Of a DNA stretch of 64,000 bases, positions 7,392 through 15,514 are shown piece by piece. The first letter of the stretch is position 1; each line of letters begins with the position of its first letter. The DNA comes from an uncultured Clostridia bacterium (GTDB taxonomy: Bacteria; Bacillota; Clostridia; Christensenellales; Aristaeellaceae). Both the position numbers and the translations under genes were made by a program. Under the pieces are notes generated by a model that ran no database searches, had not been told where the DNA came from, and worked only from the letters and a program-made list of their open reading frames with translations. The stretch covers positions 62,001-126,000 of the forward strand of contig CAKUKE010000003.1 of NCBI GenBank assembly GCA_934662505.1. Reading direction: 5' to 3'.

Positions 7392-8246
7392 TTACCGTGC
7401 CAGCGCCGCCGCACCCAGAATGCCGGCATCGTTCTGGAACTGCGCCGCTACGACCTTTGCAGGACGGTAATACAGCTGATATCCCGGGTCGCTCTCCACC
7501 TTGTCCCGGATAGCGCCCACCACCATTTCCCCTGCATTGGATAATCCGCCGCCGATGGCAATGACCCCCGGGTAGAAAATGGAAAAAAGGCCGATGATGC
7601 CCTGCGCCACCTCCGTGGTGTAGGCATCCCACACGTCCGCCATTTCGCCCCGGCGCACCCGGTCGATCACGTCCCGCGGCTTCATGCCGCCCGCCATTTC
7701 CGACAGTGCGGAGGCGGAAGCGTAGCATTCCCAGCAGCCCCGCTGCCCGCAGGAACATGGTTTGCCGCCCACGTGGGTAATCATGTGTCCCAGCTCCGCA
7801 TGGGCGCCCCGGAAGCCGCGGTAGGGCTTTCCGTCTGCAATGACGCCGCCGCCGATCCCGGTTCCCAGCGTAATCATCAGCGCGCTGTCATATCCCTTCA
7901 GCGCGCCGGCGGTATGCTCGGCGACCAGCGCACAGATGCCGTCATTTTCAATGGGGATCCTTTCGCCCAGCCGCCGGAACAGCTCCGACCCGACCGGTGC
8001 TTTGGAAAAGCCAAGCTGGTTGGCGGTGATGTTGCCTTCTCCGTCGATCTCTCCGGCGGTGGAGATGGCGGCAGGCAGCATGCCGAACCGTTTCCGTGCG
8101 GCGAGGATCATGTCGTACAGCGTCGCCGCCATTTCCTCCGGGTCGTGGGGTGAAGGACGGGTATCCCGGTCAATAATGTCCCGGTCGTTTTCCACTACTC
8201 CCAGCTTCAGGGTGGTGCCGCCCACGTCTATGCCGATTTTTCTCAT
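7392..8246 (-). CDS. ROK family sugar kinase
   Basis: 284 residues. The N-terminal phosphate loop is IGIDVGGTTLKLG, the second is ALMITLGTGIGGGVI, and the ROK zinc-site signature reads GKPCSCGQRGCWECYAS with His at GHMITH. The sugar-contacting ENDGICALVAEH motif and the catalytic Asp in it are intact. ROK kinases phosphorylate glucose, GlcNAc, ManNAc, allose and similar sugars with ATP in the cytoplasm. The start overlaps the nagA stop by four bases (ATGA), so it is co-translated with NagA; an amino sugar kinase producing the N-acetylhexosamine-6-phosphate for NagA is the simplest reading, but glucokinase is possible. Confidence 0.88.
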   Translation of the reverse strand: MRKIGIDVGGTTLKLGVVENDRDIIDRDTRPSPHDPEEMAATLYDMILAARKRFGMLPAAISTAGEIDGEGNITANQLGFSKAPVGSELFRRLGERIPIENDGICALVAEHTAGALKGYDSALMITLGTGIGGGVIADGKPYRGFRGAHAELGHMITHVGGKPCSCGQRGCWECYASASALSEMAGGMKPRDVIDRVRRGEMADVWDAYTTEVAQGIIGLFSIFYPGVIAIGGGLSNAGEMVVGAIRDKVESDPGYQLYYRPAKVVAAQFQNDAGILGAAALAR

Positions 8247-9376
8247 GCGCGGCCGCCTTTCTCCACCCGTGCCCCCAGCACGGTGCAGAGCACCCGGTTT
8301 TCCTCGTCCAGACAGACGATCTCCGCCCGCGCGCCGGGCTGAATGGCGCCGCCTTCCACGCGCAGATGCCGCGCCGGCGTGGCGCTGGCCATGGCAAACG
8401 CGTCCGCTTCCGGAATGCCGATGGAGATCAGGTTGCGCACTTCCTCGATGGCGGTGGAGCCGCCGCCGTTCAGGTGACCGTCCAGCGTGCGGCTCTCGCC
8501 GTGGGACACCCGCACCTGAATACCGTTGTCCTCATACACGCCGTCCGGCAGGCCGGTCGTGGAGACTGCGTCGCTGACCACGATCATCCGTGCCGCGCCC
8601 TTGTTTTTCCAGATCAGCCTGACCGCGCTGGGATGCACATGCACAAAATCGCATATGCACTCGCAGTACACCCGGTCGTCCAGCAGCGCCTCCGTCAGGA
8701 TACCGGGCTTGCGGTGGTGAATGGGGGTGGATGCGTTGAAAAAGTGGCAAACGCCCCCGACCCCCGCCTCAAAGGCGGCGCGCCCTTCTTCCGCTGTGGC
8801 GGCGGTGTGTCCGGCAATGACCGGGATGCCCTGACGGTTCAGTTCATCGATCAGCGTCCCCGCACCCGTCGTTTCAGGCGACAGCGTGACCAGACGGATC
8901 ATGTCCTCGTACCCCTCCGTCAGCATCCGATAGTTTTCTACCGTCGGAGGCAGCACGTACTCGCCCTGCATGGCGCCCAGCGCATCCATGCTGATGAAGG
9001 GACCCTCCAGATGCACGCCCGTCAGCAGGGCACCGCCCGCGCCCAGCCGCTGCATATCCATGACCGTCCGCAGGTTCGCCAGCGCATGGCGAATGGTCTC
9101 CACCGGGGAGGTATACACGCCCGCCAGCACCTGCGTCACGCCGTTCTGCAGCAGAAAACGCAGCCACGCCAGCAGCTGTTCGGGAGTACCGTTCATCACG
9201 TCCGCCCCCAGCCCGCCGTGCACATGCTCATCGATCAACCCGGGCACGGCGGTATGACACGTCACATCGCCCTGTCCGCCTGCGGTTATTCCCGTGATCC
9301 GACCGTTTTCCACCGTAATGGTACGGTCGTACGCAAAGCCTTCCGGCAGCAGCACCCGCTGCGCATGAATTTTCAT
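8243..9376 (-). CDS. nagA: N-acetylglucosamine-6-phosphate deacetylase
   Basis: 377 residues of the amidohydrolase superfamily, removing acetate from GlcNAc-6-phosphate to give GlcN-6-phosphate. Visible motifs: GLIDEHVHGGLGADVMNG (metal site and first strand), HLEGPFIS with the metal-binding Glu, IAGHTAAT and CHFFNAST with ligand His residues, and VVSDAVSTTGLPDG with the catalytic Asp. Length is normal. ATG 9376 is preceded by GGAG and AGGG. The gene lies between the two permease genes and the ROK kinase, so transport, phosphorylation and deacetylation of an N-acetyl sugar would be encoded in one unit. No nagB deaminase is present in this window. Confidence 0.92.
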   Translation of the reverse strand: MKIHAQRVLLPEGFAYDRTITVENGRITGITAGGQGDVTCHTAVPGLIDEHVHGGLGADVMNGTPEQLLAWLRFLLQNGVTQVLAGVYTSPVETIRHALANLRTVMDMQRLGAGGALLTGVHLEGPFISMDALGAMQGEYVLPPTVENYRMLTEGYEDMIRLVTLSPETTGAGTLIDELNRQGIPVIAGHTAATAEEGRAAFEAGVGGVCHFFNASTPIHHRKPGILTEALLDDRVYCECICDFVHVHPSAVRLIWKNKGAARMIVVSDAVSTTGLPDGVYEDNGIQVRVSHGESRTLDGHLNGGGSTAIEEVRNLISIGIPEADAFAMASATPARHLRVEGGAIQPGARAEIVCLDEENRVLCTVLGARVEKGGRA

Positions 9377-9400
9377 AAGCCCTTTTTCTCCGTTAAATCA

Positions 9401-10330
9401 TCAGCCCTTGAGGGAGCCCACCAGCGCGCCCTTGACAAAGTACTTCTGCGCAAAGGGATACACGCACAGGATGGGCACGGTGGACACCACGATGTTGGCA
9501 TACTTGATCAGCGCGTTGACCGCCGCCTGATTGACGTCCCGGTTGATTTTCACGTTGCTGCCCGCAGCGCCCGCCTTGGCCACAGCCGCGTTGTCAATGA
9601 GGATCTCGCGCATGACCGACTGCAGGGGGTACATGGAGCGCTTGGTCAGGTAGATCATGGGGTCGAACCACATGTTCCAGTAGCCAACCGCCGTGAACAG
9701 AATGAGCACGGCGGAAACCGCGCCGCTCAGCGGCAGCATGATGCGGAACAGCATGGTCACATCGCCCGCCCCGTCGATGGTAGCGGCCTCCTTCAGTTCA
9801 CCCGGCAGGTTGACAAACTGGGTGCGCATGAGGATGATATTCCACACATTGCACGCCTGCGGGATGATCAGCACCCACATGCTGTTCATCAGTCCCAGAC
9901 GGGTAATCAGCAGGAAATAGGGAATGATGCCGCCGCCGAAATACATGGTAACGGTGAAATAGATCATCAGCCCTTTTTTGAACCGCAGATCCTTCAGGCT
10001 CAGGGCATAGGCAGTGATCAGCGTGACAAAGTACTGCAGCGACGTGCCCAGCACCATGTAAACGAGGGTATTTTTAAAGCCCGTCCACAGGTTTTTGTTC
10101 CGGAATACCACCCGGTACGCGTCAAACTGAATGCCCGTGGGCCAGAGCAGCAGACCGTTGCGGGTAGCCACCACAGCAGGGTCGGAAATGGAATTGACGA
10201 TCACCTGATACAGCGGATAAATGAAAATGATGGACAGGAACGCCAGCAACGCATAAATAAGCACGTCCGCCACCAGCGAGCCGGAACGGATATGATTTTT
10301 CTTCTTGGGCTTTTCAATGACAACGCTCAT
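9401..10330 (-). CDS. Carbohydrate ABC transporter permease, LplC/MalG type
   Basis: 309 residues with six predicted membrane helices, the first at ADVLIYALLAFLSIIFIYPL. The cytoplasmic EAA loop that docks onto the ATPase reads EAATIDGAGDVTMLFRIMLP, and the C-terminal SLKG ending is typical of LplC-type permeases. It would form a heterodimer with the permease encoded just upstream; no ATPase gene is in the locus, so a shared MsiK/MsmX-like ATPase encoded elsewhere is expected, as for other transporters of this type. The start follows GAGGAAAAAAC and lies 12 bases after its partner. Confidence 0.9.
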   Translation of the reverse strand: MSVVIEKPKKKNHIRSGSLVADVLIYALLAFLSIIFIYPLYQVIVNSISDPAVVATRNGLLLWPTGIQFDAYRVVFRNKNLWTGFKNTLVYMVLGTSLQYFVTLITAYALSLKDLRFKKGLMIYFTVTMYFGGGIIPYFLLITRLGLMNSMWVLIIPQACNVWNIILMRTQFVNLPGELKEAATIDGAGDVTMLFRIMLPLSGAVSAVLILFTAVGYWNMWFDPMIYLTKRSMYPLQSVMREILIDNAAVAKAGAAGSNVKINRDVNQAAVNALIKYANIVVSTVPILCVYPFAQKYFVKGALVGSLKG

Positions 10331-10342
10331 GTTTTTTCCTCC

Positions 10343-11272
10343 TCACCACAGGCTCTGCTCGGTCGTTTTACGGCTGATCCAGTTCACGATGATAATCATG
10401 ATAAAGCCCACCACCGTCTCCGCCAGACCCACGGCGGCCGTATAGTCGTACTGCCCGCCCCGGATGCCCAGACGATAGGTGTAGGTACCGAACACGTCGC
10501 CCGTTTCGTAGGTCATGGGGTTATACAGAAGCAGAATGTTGTCCGTGCCCACCGTCAGAATGGAACCTACGGACATGATCAGCAGCATGATGACCGTGGG
10601 CATGATGCCCGGAATGGTCACGTGCCAGGCCTGCCGCAGCCGTCCGCAGCCGTCAATGCGCGCCGCCTCATAAAGCTGGGTGTCAATGGCGGAAAGGGCA
10701 GCCATGTAGATGATGGAGTTCCAGCCCATGCCCTGCCAGACGCCCGCCCAGACAATGATGTGCTGGAAATACTTGGGCTCGCTCAGAAAGCTGATCGGCT
10801 CCCGCCCCGTCAGGTTGTTCAGCGCGTTGAACATACCGTCGTAGGACAGAAAGCTTTTGAGCATGCCGCATACCACCACCGAGGAAATGAAGTAGGGCAT
10901 GTAGGAAATGGTCTGCACCACTTTTTTATACTTGGCGCAGCGGACTTCATTGAGCAGCAGCGCCAGAATGATGGAGCAGGGGTACCCCGCCAGCAGGGAA
11001 TAGACGCTGATGCTCAGCGTGTTGCGCAGCAGCACAGGAAAATGGGCGGAGGTAAAAAATTTGGCGAAGTGCTCCAGCCCGACCCACGGGCTTCCCCAGA
11101 TGCCCAGCTGAGGCTTGTAATTTTTGAAGGCGATGACGATGCCGTACATCGGGATGTAGGAGAAAATGAACAGCAGCACCACCGCCGGTATCAGCATCAG
11201 ATATGCCGCCCAGTGCCGCCGCAGATCCTTGATCAGGCTCCCCTTTTTTTTCTTTTTTGCCGCAACCTCCAT
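10343..11272 (-). CDS. Carbohydrate ABC transporter permease, LplB type
   Basis: 309 residues. A basic N-terminal run (AAKKKKKG) precedes six helices, the first at LMLIPAVVLLFIFSYIPMYG, a typical LplB/YtrF-like start. The EAA loop is EAARIDGCGRLRQAWHVTIPG. Two starts are possible: GTG 11284, which abuts the GGAG site, and ATG 11272, eleven bases from it; ATG 11272 is preferred. It is the first gene after its own promoter and is separated from the binding-protein gene by a terminator, so permeases and binding protein may be made at different levels. Substrate probably an oligosaccharide or amino sugar, by context only. Confidence 0.9.
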   Translation of the reverse strand: MEVAAKKKKKGSLIKDLRRHWAAYLMLIPAVVLLFIFSYIPMYGIVIAFKNYKPQLGIWGSPWVGLEHFAKFFTSAHFPVLLRNTLSISVYSLLAGYPCSIILALLLNEVRCAKYKKVVQTISYMPYFISSVVVCGMLKSFLSYDGMFNALNNLTGREPISFLSEPKYFQHIIVWAGVWQGMGWNSIIYMAALSAIDTQLYEAARIDGCGRLRQAWHVTIPGIMPTVIMLLIMSVGSILTVGTDNILLLYNPMTYETGDVFGTYTYRLGIRGGQYDYTAAVGLAETVVGFIMIIIVNWISRKTTEQSLW

Positions 11273-11325
11273 GTTGGTTGTCACTCCTCGTTCGCGCGGC
11301 CTTCGCCCCGCTTGATAAGCCTATC

Positions 11326-11355
11326 ATATTATTTCAGCATATAAAATGCAATCAA
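11326..11355 (-). promoter_or_regulatory. Promoter of the permease-nagA operon
   Basis: On the minus strand TTGATT (11350-11355) and TAATAT (11326-11331) are 18 bases apart, about 55 bases upstream of the permease start. The -35 overlaps the first bases of an element also found upstream of the binding-protein gene. Confidence 0.55.
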
Positions 11356-11444
11356 CAGTTTATGCTTTCAGCTGTTCGGTTTATGACCCGCCGGCGGAGT
11401 GTGCGGGGCGGCGTCCTCCTTTCGGGGCATGTCATTTTTTGACA
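11353..11444 (-). promoter_or_regulatory. Candidate regulator-binding elements, copy 1
   Basis: Three elements recur in the same order upstream of the binding-protein gene: CAACAGTTTATGC (11353-11365), TGACCCGCC (11384-11392) and the inverted repeat GTCA-N5-TGAC (11431-11443), all given in plus-strand orientation. On the minus strand CATAAAC occurs twice with a 21-base period, as for dimeric AraC-type activators. No regulator gene is in the locus. Confidence 0.5.
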
Positions 11445-11652
11445 CGTTTGTCCCATTCTGACGTTTCCGCCCTTTTACGGTCAGATGCAGACGGAACCGC
11501 CCGTCATCTGCCCCTGACCTGCCCCGTCCCTCCTGAAGGGCGCGGCTTTTTCCGGCGCATTACGTCCCGCAAAAGCTGCGCCAGCCCTCCCGTCTGAAGG
11601 GGTGCGGCTTTTCCCGCCGCGCCCCACGGCGAAGATGCGTTTCTGACCACGC

Positions 11653-11687
11653 AAAAACGGACGGAGCAGCGCTCCGTCCGTCTTTTT
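11653..11687 (-). terminator. Terminator after the solute-binding protein gene
   Basis: ACGGACGGAGC (11657-11667) pairs with GCTCCGTCCGT (11671-11681) around AGC; the minus-strand exit is a run of five T. It lies 17 bases after the binding-protein stop. The remaining 11285-11703 spacer holds only the promoter and operator elements listed separately. Confidence 0.85.
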
Positions 11688-11703
11688 GAGGTATAAGGTC
11701 TGT

Positions 11704-13356
11704 TTACTTGCTGATGCCGGTGCCTTCGGGCAGACCATGCTGGGTGTTGTAGGCTTCCTGCATCTTGTCACGCGCTTCGGCAAAGCCCATATCCATGGCC
11801 TTCTGAGAATACTCGTCAAACTTCTCAATGGGCTCCTTGCCGGTGATGAAGCGGAGGATCATGGGCGCGAAGTAGGTTTCCGCCTCGGTGTAGGGATCAT
11901 ACATCTGAGCCCAGCCGTCGCCCGCGAAGGACACGAAACCGATGCTGTCGCTGAAGTCCGCATGGTCGCCCCAGACCGCGGTCGCATGCTGGTAGGCGCT
12001 GGTCTTGGTCTGCTGATCCTCCACAGTACGGTTCTTACCGTTGAGCAGGAGGCTGGCGCGGGTGGACCAGTAGTTGTTCTGGTTGGGCGCAAAGTAGGTA
12101 TGGTACAGGTTATCCTCGTCCAGATGATCAAAGGTCCATTCGGTGAAGTAGGGATGGCCGTCCACCATCACGTAGCTTTCGCCCTCCACACCGTACTGAC
12201 CGCGGAGAATGCCTTCCTTGGAGTAGAACACATCCAGCCAGCGGGCAGCGATCTCTTTCTTGTCGCTGTGGGCGGAAATGAGCGCATAGGAAGTGCTGGA
12301 ACTGTCATAGCCGGGCCGCATGTGCAGCTGCTGACCCTTTTCCTTCACAGGCGCAGACATGGGGGACAACTTGAAGTTCTGGGTGCCGGTGTAGAGACCT
12401 TCGTAATAATCCTGCGTACTCCAGCTGGTCATGAGAATGCCCAGACGGTCGGACAGGAACAGCGCCTGCAGGCTTTCATCGTCACGGTTCATGAAATCGG
12501 GGTCAATGTAGCCCTTGGCGTACCAGTCGGCCATCAGCGTCAGGTAATCCTTCAGACCAGGCTGATTGAAGCACAGCTTCACTTCGTTGTTCTGCACATA
12601 GTACCAGTTCATGTTGATGTCGAACGCATTCATGATGTAATAGCTGCCGTTGTAGCCGTAATTGCCCAGAGACATGGGGATCACGTCTTCGCCGCGGGCT
12701 TTGAAGGCCGCCAGCACCTTTTCCAGGTCTTCCAGCGTCTCGGGCATGTCCAGACCGGCCTCATCCAGCCAGTCCTGACGGATGTACGCGCCGCAGTCGG
12801 TCGGCAGGGCGTCGCACCACACCTGGCTGACGCACCACACGTTGCCTTCCACCGTAGTCAGAGCGGGCTTGAAGGCAGGCTGCGCGCCGGCCCACAGCAG
12901 TTCCTTTTCAGGACCCCACTCCCAGTCGGCGAAGGTGCCGTCGCTGCACTCGATGGCGGCGAAGTAGTTAGGCATCAGATCGCGGAACTGCTCGATATCC
13001 GCAAACACGCCGTCATTGATGGCCGCCTGCGGGCCGTCGGGATAGGACGCTTCGCGCATGATGTCGTAATAGTTGCCGGTGGTGACCATCAGGTTGAACT
13101 GCTGCTCCATCTGCTCGTAGGAAGGATGGATGAATTCAACATGCACGCCGGTCTGCTCTTCCATCCACTGGAAATAGGGGTGTTCAGCCAGCGTCTCATA
13201 GTACTGAGCCGCAGTGCTCTCAATGGGCGTCCAGAAGGTCAGCTCGTAATCGCCGATCCACAGGGGACCGTGGGCATCCTCGGCCACCGCGGGGACGATG
13301 GTCAGCGCCATCAGCAGGCACAGCGCCAGACTGAGGCAACGGGTCGTTTTCTTCAT
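11704..13356 (-). CDS. Extracellular solute-binding protein of the sugar ABC transporter
   Basis: 550 residues, in the size range of LplA-type binding proteins. An N-terminal signal sequence (MKKTTRCLSLALC then a hydrophobic run) ends at AVAED, a signal peptidase I-like site. There is no standard lipobox: Cys 7 and Cys 13 do not follow L-A/S-G/A, which is unusual for a Gram-positive binding protein and leaves membrane anchoring unexplained. The mature part shows the family's FxxWxEEQTGVHVEF start and YDIMREASYPDG. ATG 13356 is preceded by AAGGAGCAAC; the longer frame reads back through the promoter. It precedes the two permeases in the direction of transcription and would deliver the sugar to them. 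Confidence 0.9.
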   Translation of the reverse strand: MKKTTRCLSLALCLLMALTIVPAVAEDAHGPLWIGDYELTFWTPIESTAAQYYETLAEHPYFQWMEEQTGVHVEFIHPSYEQMEQQFNLMVTTGNYYDIMREASYPDGPQAAINDGVFADIEQFRDLMPNYFAAIECSDGTFADWEWGPEKELLWAGAQPAFKPALTTVEGNVWCVSQVWCDALPTDCGAYIRQDWLDEAGLDMPETLEDLEKVLAAFKARGEDVIPMSLGNYGYNGSYYIMNAFDINMNWYYVQNNEVKLCFNQPGLKDYLTLMADWYAKGYIDPDFMNRDDESLQALFLSDRLGILMTSWSTQDYYEGLYTGTQNFKLSPMSAPVKEKGQQLHMRPGYDSSSTSYALISAHSDKKEIAARWLDVFYSKEGILRGQYGVEGESYVMVDGHPYFTEWTFDHLDEDNLYHTYFAPNQNNYWSTRASLLLNGKNRTVEDQQTKTSAYQHATAVWGDHADFSDSIGFVSFAGDGWAQMYDPYTEAETYFAPMILRFITGKEPIEKFDEYSQKAMDMGFAEARDKMQEAYNTQHGLPEGTGISK

Positions 13357-13414
13357 GTTCGTTGCTCCTTTTCTTTCTGCGGGCTTCCGCCCGCTTCGTT
13401 TTGCATCTGTCTGT

Positions 13415-13443
13415 ATCATAGCCATGCGGCGCAGGAAAAGCAA
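13415..13443 (-). promoter_or_regulatory. Promoter of the solute-binding protein gene
   Basis: TTGCTT (13438-13443) and TATGAT (13415-13420) on the minus strand are 17 bases apart, about 60 bases upstream of the start codon. Confidence 0.6.
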
Positions 13444-13444
13444 G

Positions 13445-13526
13445 CAACAGTTTATGCCTTTTCTTCCTTTTCATTTTGTGACCCGCCCAAATCCAGCTTT
13501 GGAACGGCGCGTCACAAAATGACGCG
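13445..13526 (-). promoter_or_regulatory. Candidate regulator-binding elements, copy 2
   Basis: CAACAGTTTATGC (13445-13457), TGACCCGCC (13479-13487) and the palindrome CGCGTCACAAAATGACGCG (13508-13526, core GTCA-N5-TGAC) repeat the series found upstream of the permease operon. Spacings differ by a few bases between the copies. The shared 13-mer is exact. Confidence 0.5.
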
Positions 13527-13529
13527 TCC

Positions 13530-13560
13530 AAAAAAGACGGCCGTCACAGGCCGTCCTCTT
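13530..13560 (-). terminator. Terminator of the secA-prfB-tsaD operon
   Basis: GACGGCC (13536-13542) pairs with GGCCGTC (13549-13555); the minus-strand exit is TTTTTT, and the other side is also T-rich. It lies about 190 bases past the tsaD stop; the spacer 13561-13742 shows nothing else I can name. Confidence 0.75.
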
Positions 13561-13742
13561 TTCCCGAAAAAACCGGTTCAATCCGCCATTCTGGCAGGTT
13601 TTCGGCCGCGCGGGCAGCTGTACCTGTCACGCCGGGCGCCGTCACATTTTGAACATTCCCGCCGCTCTGTCCATTTTCCTTCCGGATAAAACAGGCGCAT
13701 CCCTCTTTTCCCCCGGGCGCGCCGTTTTTTTCAAAGGTCTTT

Positions 13743-14801
13743 TTACAGAAGGGGCAGCGACGGCCGGGCGTTCAGGCTCAGCGTCGCCGTTTCACCCCGC
13801 ATCAGCCGGAAATAGGCCGCAGAGCCGATCATGGCGGCGTTGTCGCCGCACAGTTCAAGCCGCGGCATATACAGCCGGATGCCCGCCCGATCACAGGCCG
13901 CCTGCATCTCCCGGCGCAGCAGACTGTTGGCGGATACCCCGCCCGCCAGCGCCAGCTTGGTCACATGGGTATCCCGCGCTGCCAGCATGGTCTTTTCAAC
14001 CAGCATATGCACCGCCGCCCAACGGAAGGAGGCAGCCATATCCGCGTCGTTCACTGCTTCACCCCTCTGGCGGGCATGATGCACCGCGTTGATGAACGCC
14101 GTTTTCAGCCCGGAAAAGCTGAAGTCATACTTCCCTTCCATATGAGGCATGGGCAGCTTCAGGGCATGGGGATCCCCCTCCTCCGCCAGTCTGTCCAGCC
14201 GGGGGCCGCCGGGATAGGGCAGGTTCAGCACGCGGGCCGCCTTATCAAAGGCTTCGCCGGCCGCATCGTCCTGCGTGCACCCCAGCAGACGGTACACGCC
14301 GTAGTCGCGTACCTCCAAAATGTGGCTGTGCCCGCCGCTGACCACCAGACAGGTGAACGGCGGCTCCAGCGAAGGATCCGTCAGGAAATTGGCGCAGATA
14401 TGCCCCTCAATGTGGTGCACGGGGACAAGCGGCTTCCGGGCGGCAAAGGCCAGCGCCTTGGCGCAGGTCACCCCTGTCAGCAGCGCGCCCACCAGTCCCG
14501 GACCGTAGGTCACCGCCAGCGCATCCACCGTGGAAAGGGTCTCCCCTGCCTGCCGCAGCGCCTCGTCCACCATTCGGTCGACCGCCTCCACGTGCGCCCG
14601 GCTGGCAATCTCCGGCACCACGCCGCCATAGAGCGCGTGCATGTCGATCTGAGAAAAAACAGCATTGGACAAAATGACCCGCCCGTTTTCCACCACAGCC
14701 GCGGCGGTTTCGTCGCAGCTGCTTTCAATGGCAAGAATGCGCACCCGTTCCTTTTCACGCAGCGCGGCCGCCTGTGCCCGGCTCTCCTCGGCGTAATTCA
14801 T
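13743..14801 (-). CDS. tsaD: tRNA N6-adenosine threonylcarbamoyltransferase
   Basis: 352 residues of the Kae1/TsaD ASKHA family, transferring threonylcarbamoyl from TC-AMP to A37 of ANN-decoding tRNAs with TsaB and TsaE. The first ATP-site strand is ILAIESSCDETAAAVV; the iron ligands are in HHIEGHICAN and the DNAA-MIGSAAYF segment near the end. About 20 extra residues (MNYAEESRAQ onward) precede the usual start; ATG 14801 is kept because it overlaps the upstream stop as ATGA, but no Shine-Dalgarno sequence was checked for internal starts, so a shorter form is possible. tsaB and tsaE are not in this window. It is the last gene of the secA operon. Confidence 0.96.
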   Translation of the reverse strand: MNYAEESRAQAAALREKERVRILAIESSCDETAAAVVENGRVILSNAVFSQIDMHALYGGVVPEIASRAHVEAVDRMVDEALRQAGETLSTVDALAVTYGPGLVGALLTGVTCAKALAFAARKPLVPVHHIEGHICANFLTDPSLEPPFTCLVVSGGHSHILEVRDYGVYRLLGCTQDDAAGEAFDKAARVLNLPYPGGPRLDRLAEEGDPHALKLPMPHMEGKYDFSFSGLKTAFINAVHHARQRGEAVNDADMAASFRWAAVHMLVEKTMLAARDTHVTKLALAGGVSANSLLRREMQAACDRAGIRLYMPRLELCGDNAAMIGSAAYFRLMRGETATLSLNARPSLPLL

Positions 14802-15514
14802 GCTTGTTCAGCCTTCCTGTTCTTCCGGTAAAACACAATGCCCGCCACCGGCAGCGCCGCAAGCAGCAGCAGCATGGGCGCCATGGTTTTGAGCAGATAC
14901 AGGGCGTAATCGGTAAAGAAGGGCAGCGGCATCATCTGGATCAGCAGATCCTGCGCAGGATCCATCAGCCACAGGTTGTTGTTGAAGCACACCCTGTGAA
15001 AGGTCACAAACAGCCCGTTGAAATTGACCAGCCCCCACACGGTAACCGCAAGGATCCCCGCCATCAGCACCCCTGCCGCCCAGCTGAAGGCCTGAAACAG
15101 CGCGTCGGACTTCTGTTTGCGCCGCCCGACGTCCTTTTCAAGAAGCACCCAGCCCATGACTGCCGCCAGCAGCGCAATGGCAGCAAGGCGGACATAGCCC
15201 ATGCCCCGGGTCAGGCGGCTGCAGTCGGCCAGATGAGCGTTCTCCCGGTCGGAAAACACCTTTTCTCCGCGCAATGCGGGCAGGTTTTCCGCCTTACCGG
15301 TGGACAGGTACTGAACGATCTGTCCGGCAATGGTCTCATAATCGGCCACCATGATCTCGTCATGCCCCTGAGGATGGGCATAAGTCTGAAAAGCGGTCGT
15401 CATGTGTGCCTTGTTGTACACACAGCTGAGGGCGACGGAAAAAAGAAGCCCCACGCACATCACCAGACTGGCCGCCGTCAAAAGAATTTTAACGCTTTTT
15501 TTCATGTTCTTCAC
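14798..15514 (-). CDS. TIGR01906/DUF1461 family integral membrane protein
   Basis: 238 residues: an N-terminal helix (KILLTAASLVMCVGLLFSVAL), an external segment of about 80 residues, then helices at VRLAAIALLAAVMGWVLL, FSWAAGVLMAGILAVTVWGL and MAPMLLLLAALPVAGIVFY. The pattern of an outside loop with a conserved YLSTG segment and the FxxxHxVxFNNxLW-like motif (FHRVCFNNNLWLMDP) is that of TIGR01906 proteins in Firmicutes. Function is unknown. It starts four bases inside the prfB stop (overlap) and its own stop overlaps tsaD, so all three are translationally coupled. Confidence 0.85.
   Translation of the reverse strand: MKNMKKSVKILLTAASLVMCVGLLFSVALSCVYNKAHMTTAFQTYAHPQGHDEIMVADYETIAGQIVQYLSTGKAENLPALRGEKVFSDRENAHLADCSRLTRGMGYVRLAAIALLAAVMGWVLLEKDVGRRKQKSDALFQAFSWAAGVLMAGILAVTVWGLVNFNGLFVTFHRVCFNNNLWLMDPAQDLLIQMMPLPFFTDYALYLLKTMAPMLLLLAALPVAGIVFYRKNRKAEQA

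Noticed and set aside
8366..11344. A 992-codon open frame on the plus strand across the nagA and permease genes
   Set aside because: It is the mirror frame of GC-rich genes that are clearly coding on the minus strand; its translation is His/Arg/Gly-rich without any domain, and no start site precedes it. Similar mirror frames at 16447-19641, 60415-63384 and 45069-47366 were rejected for the same reason.
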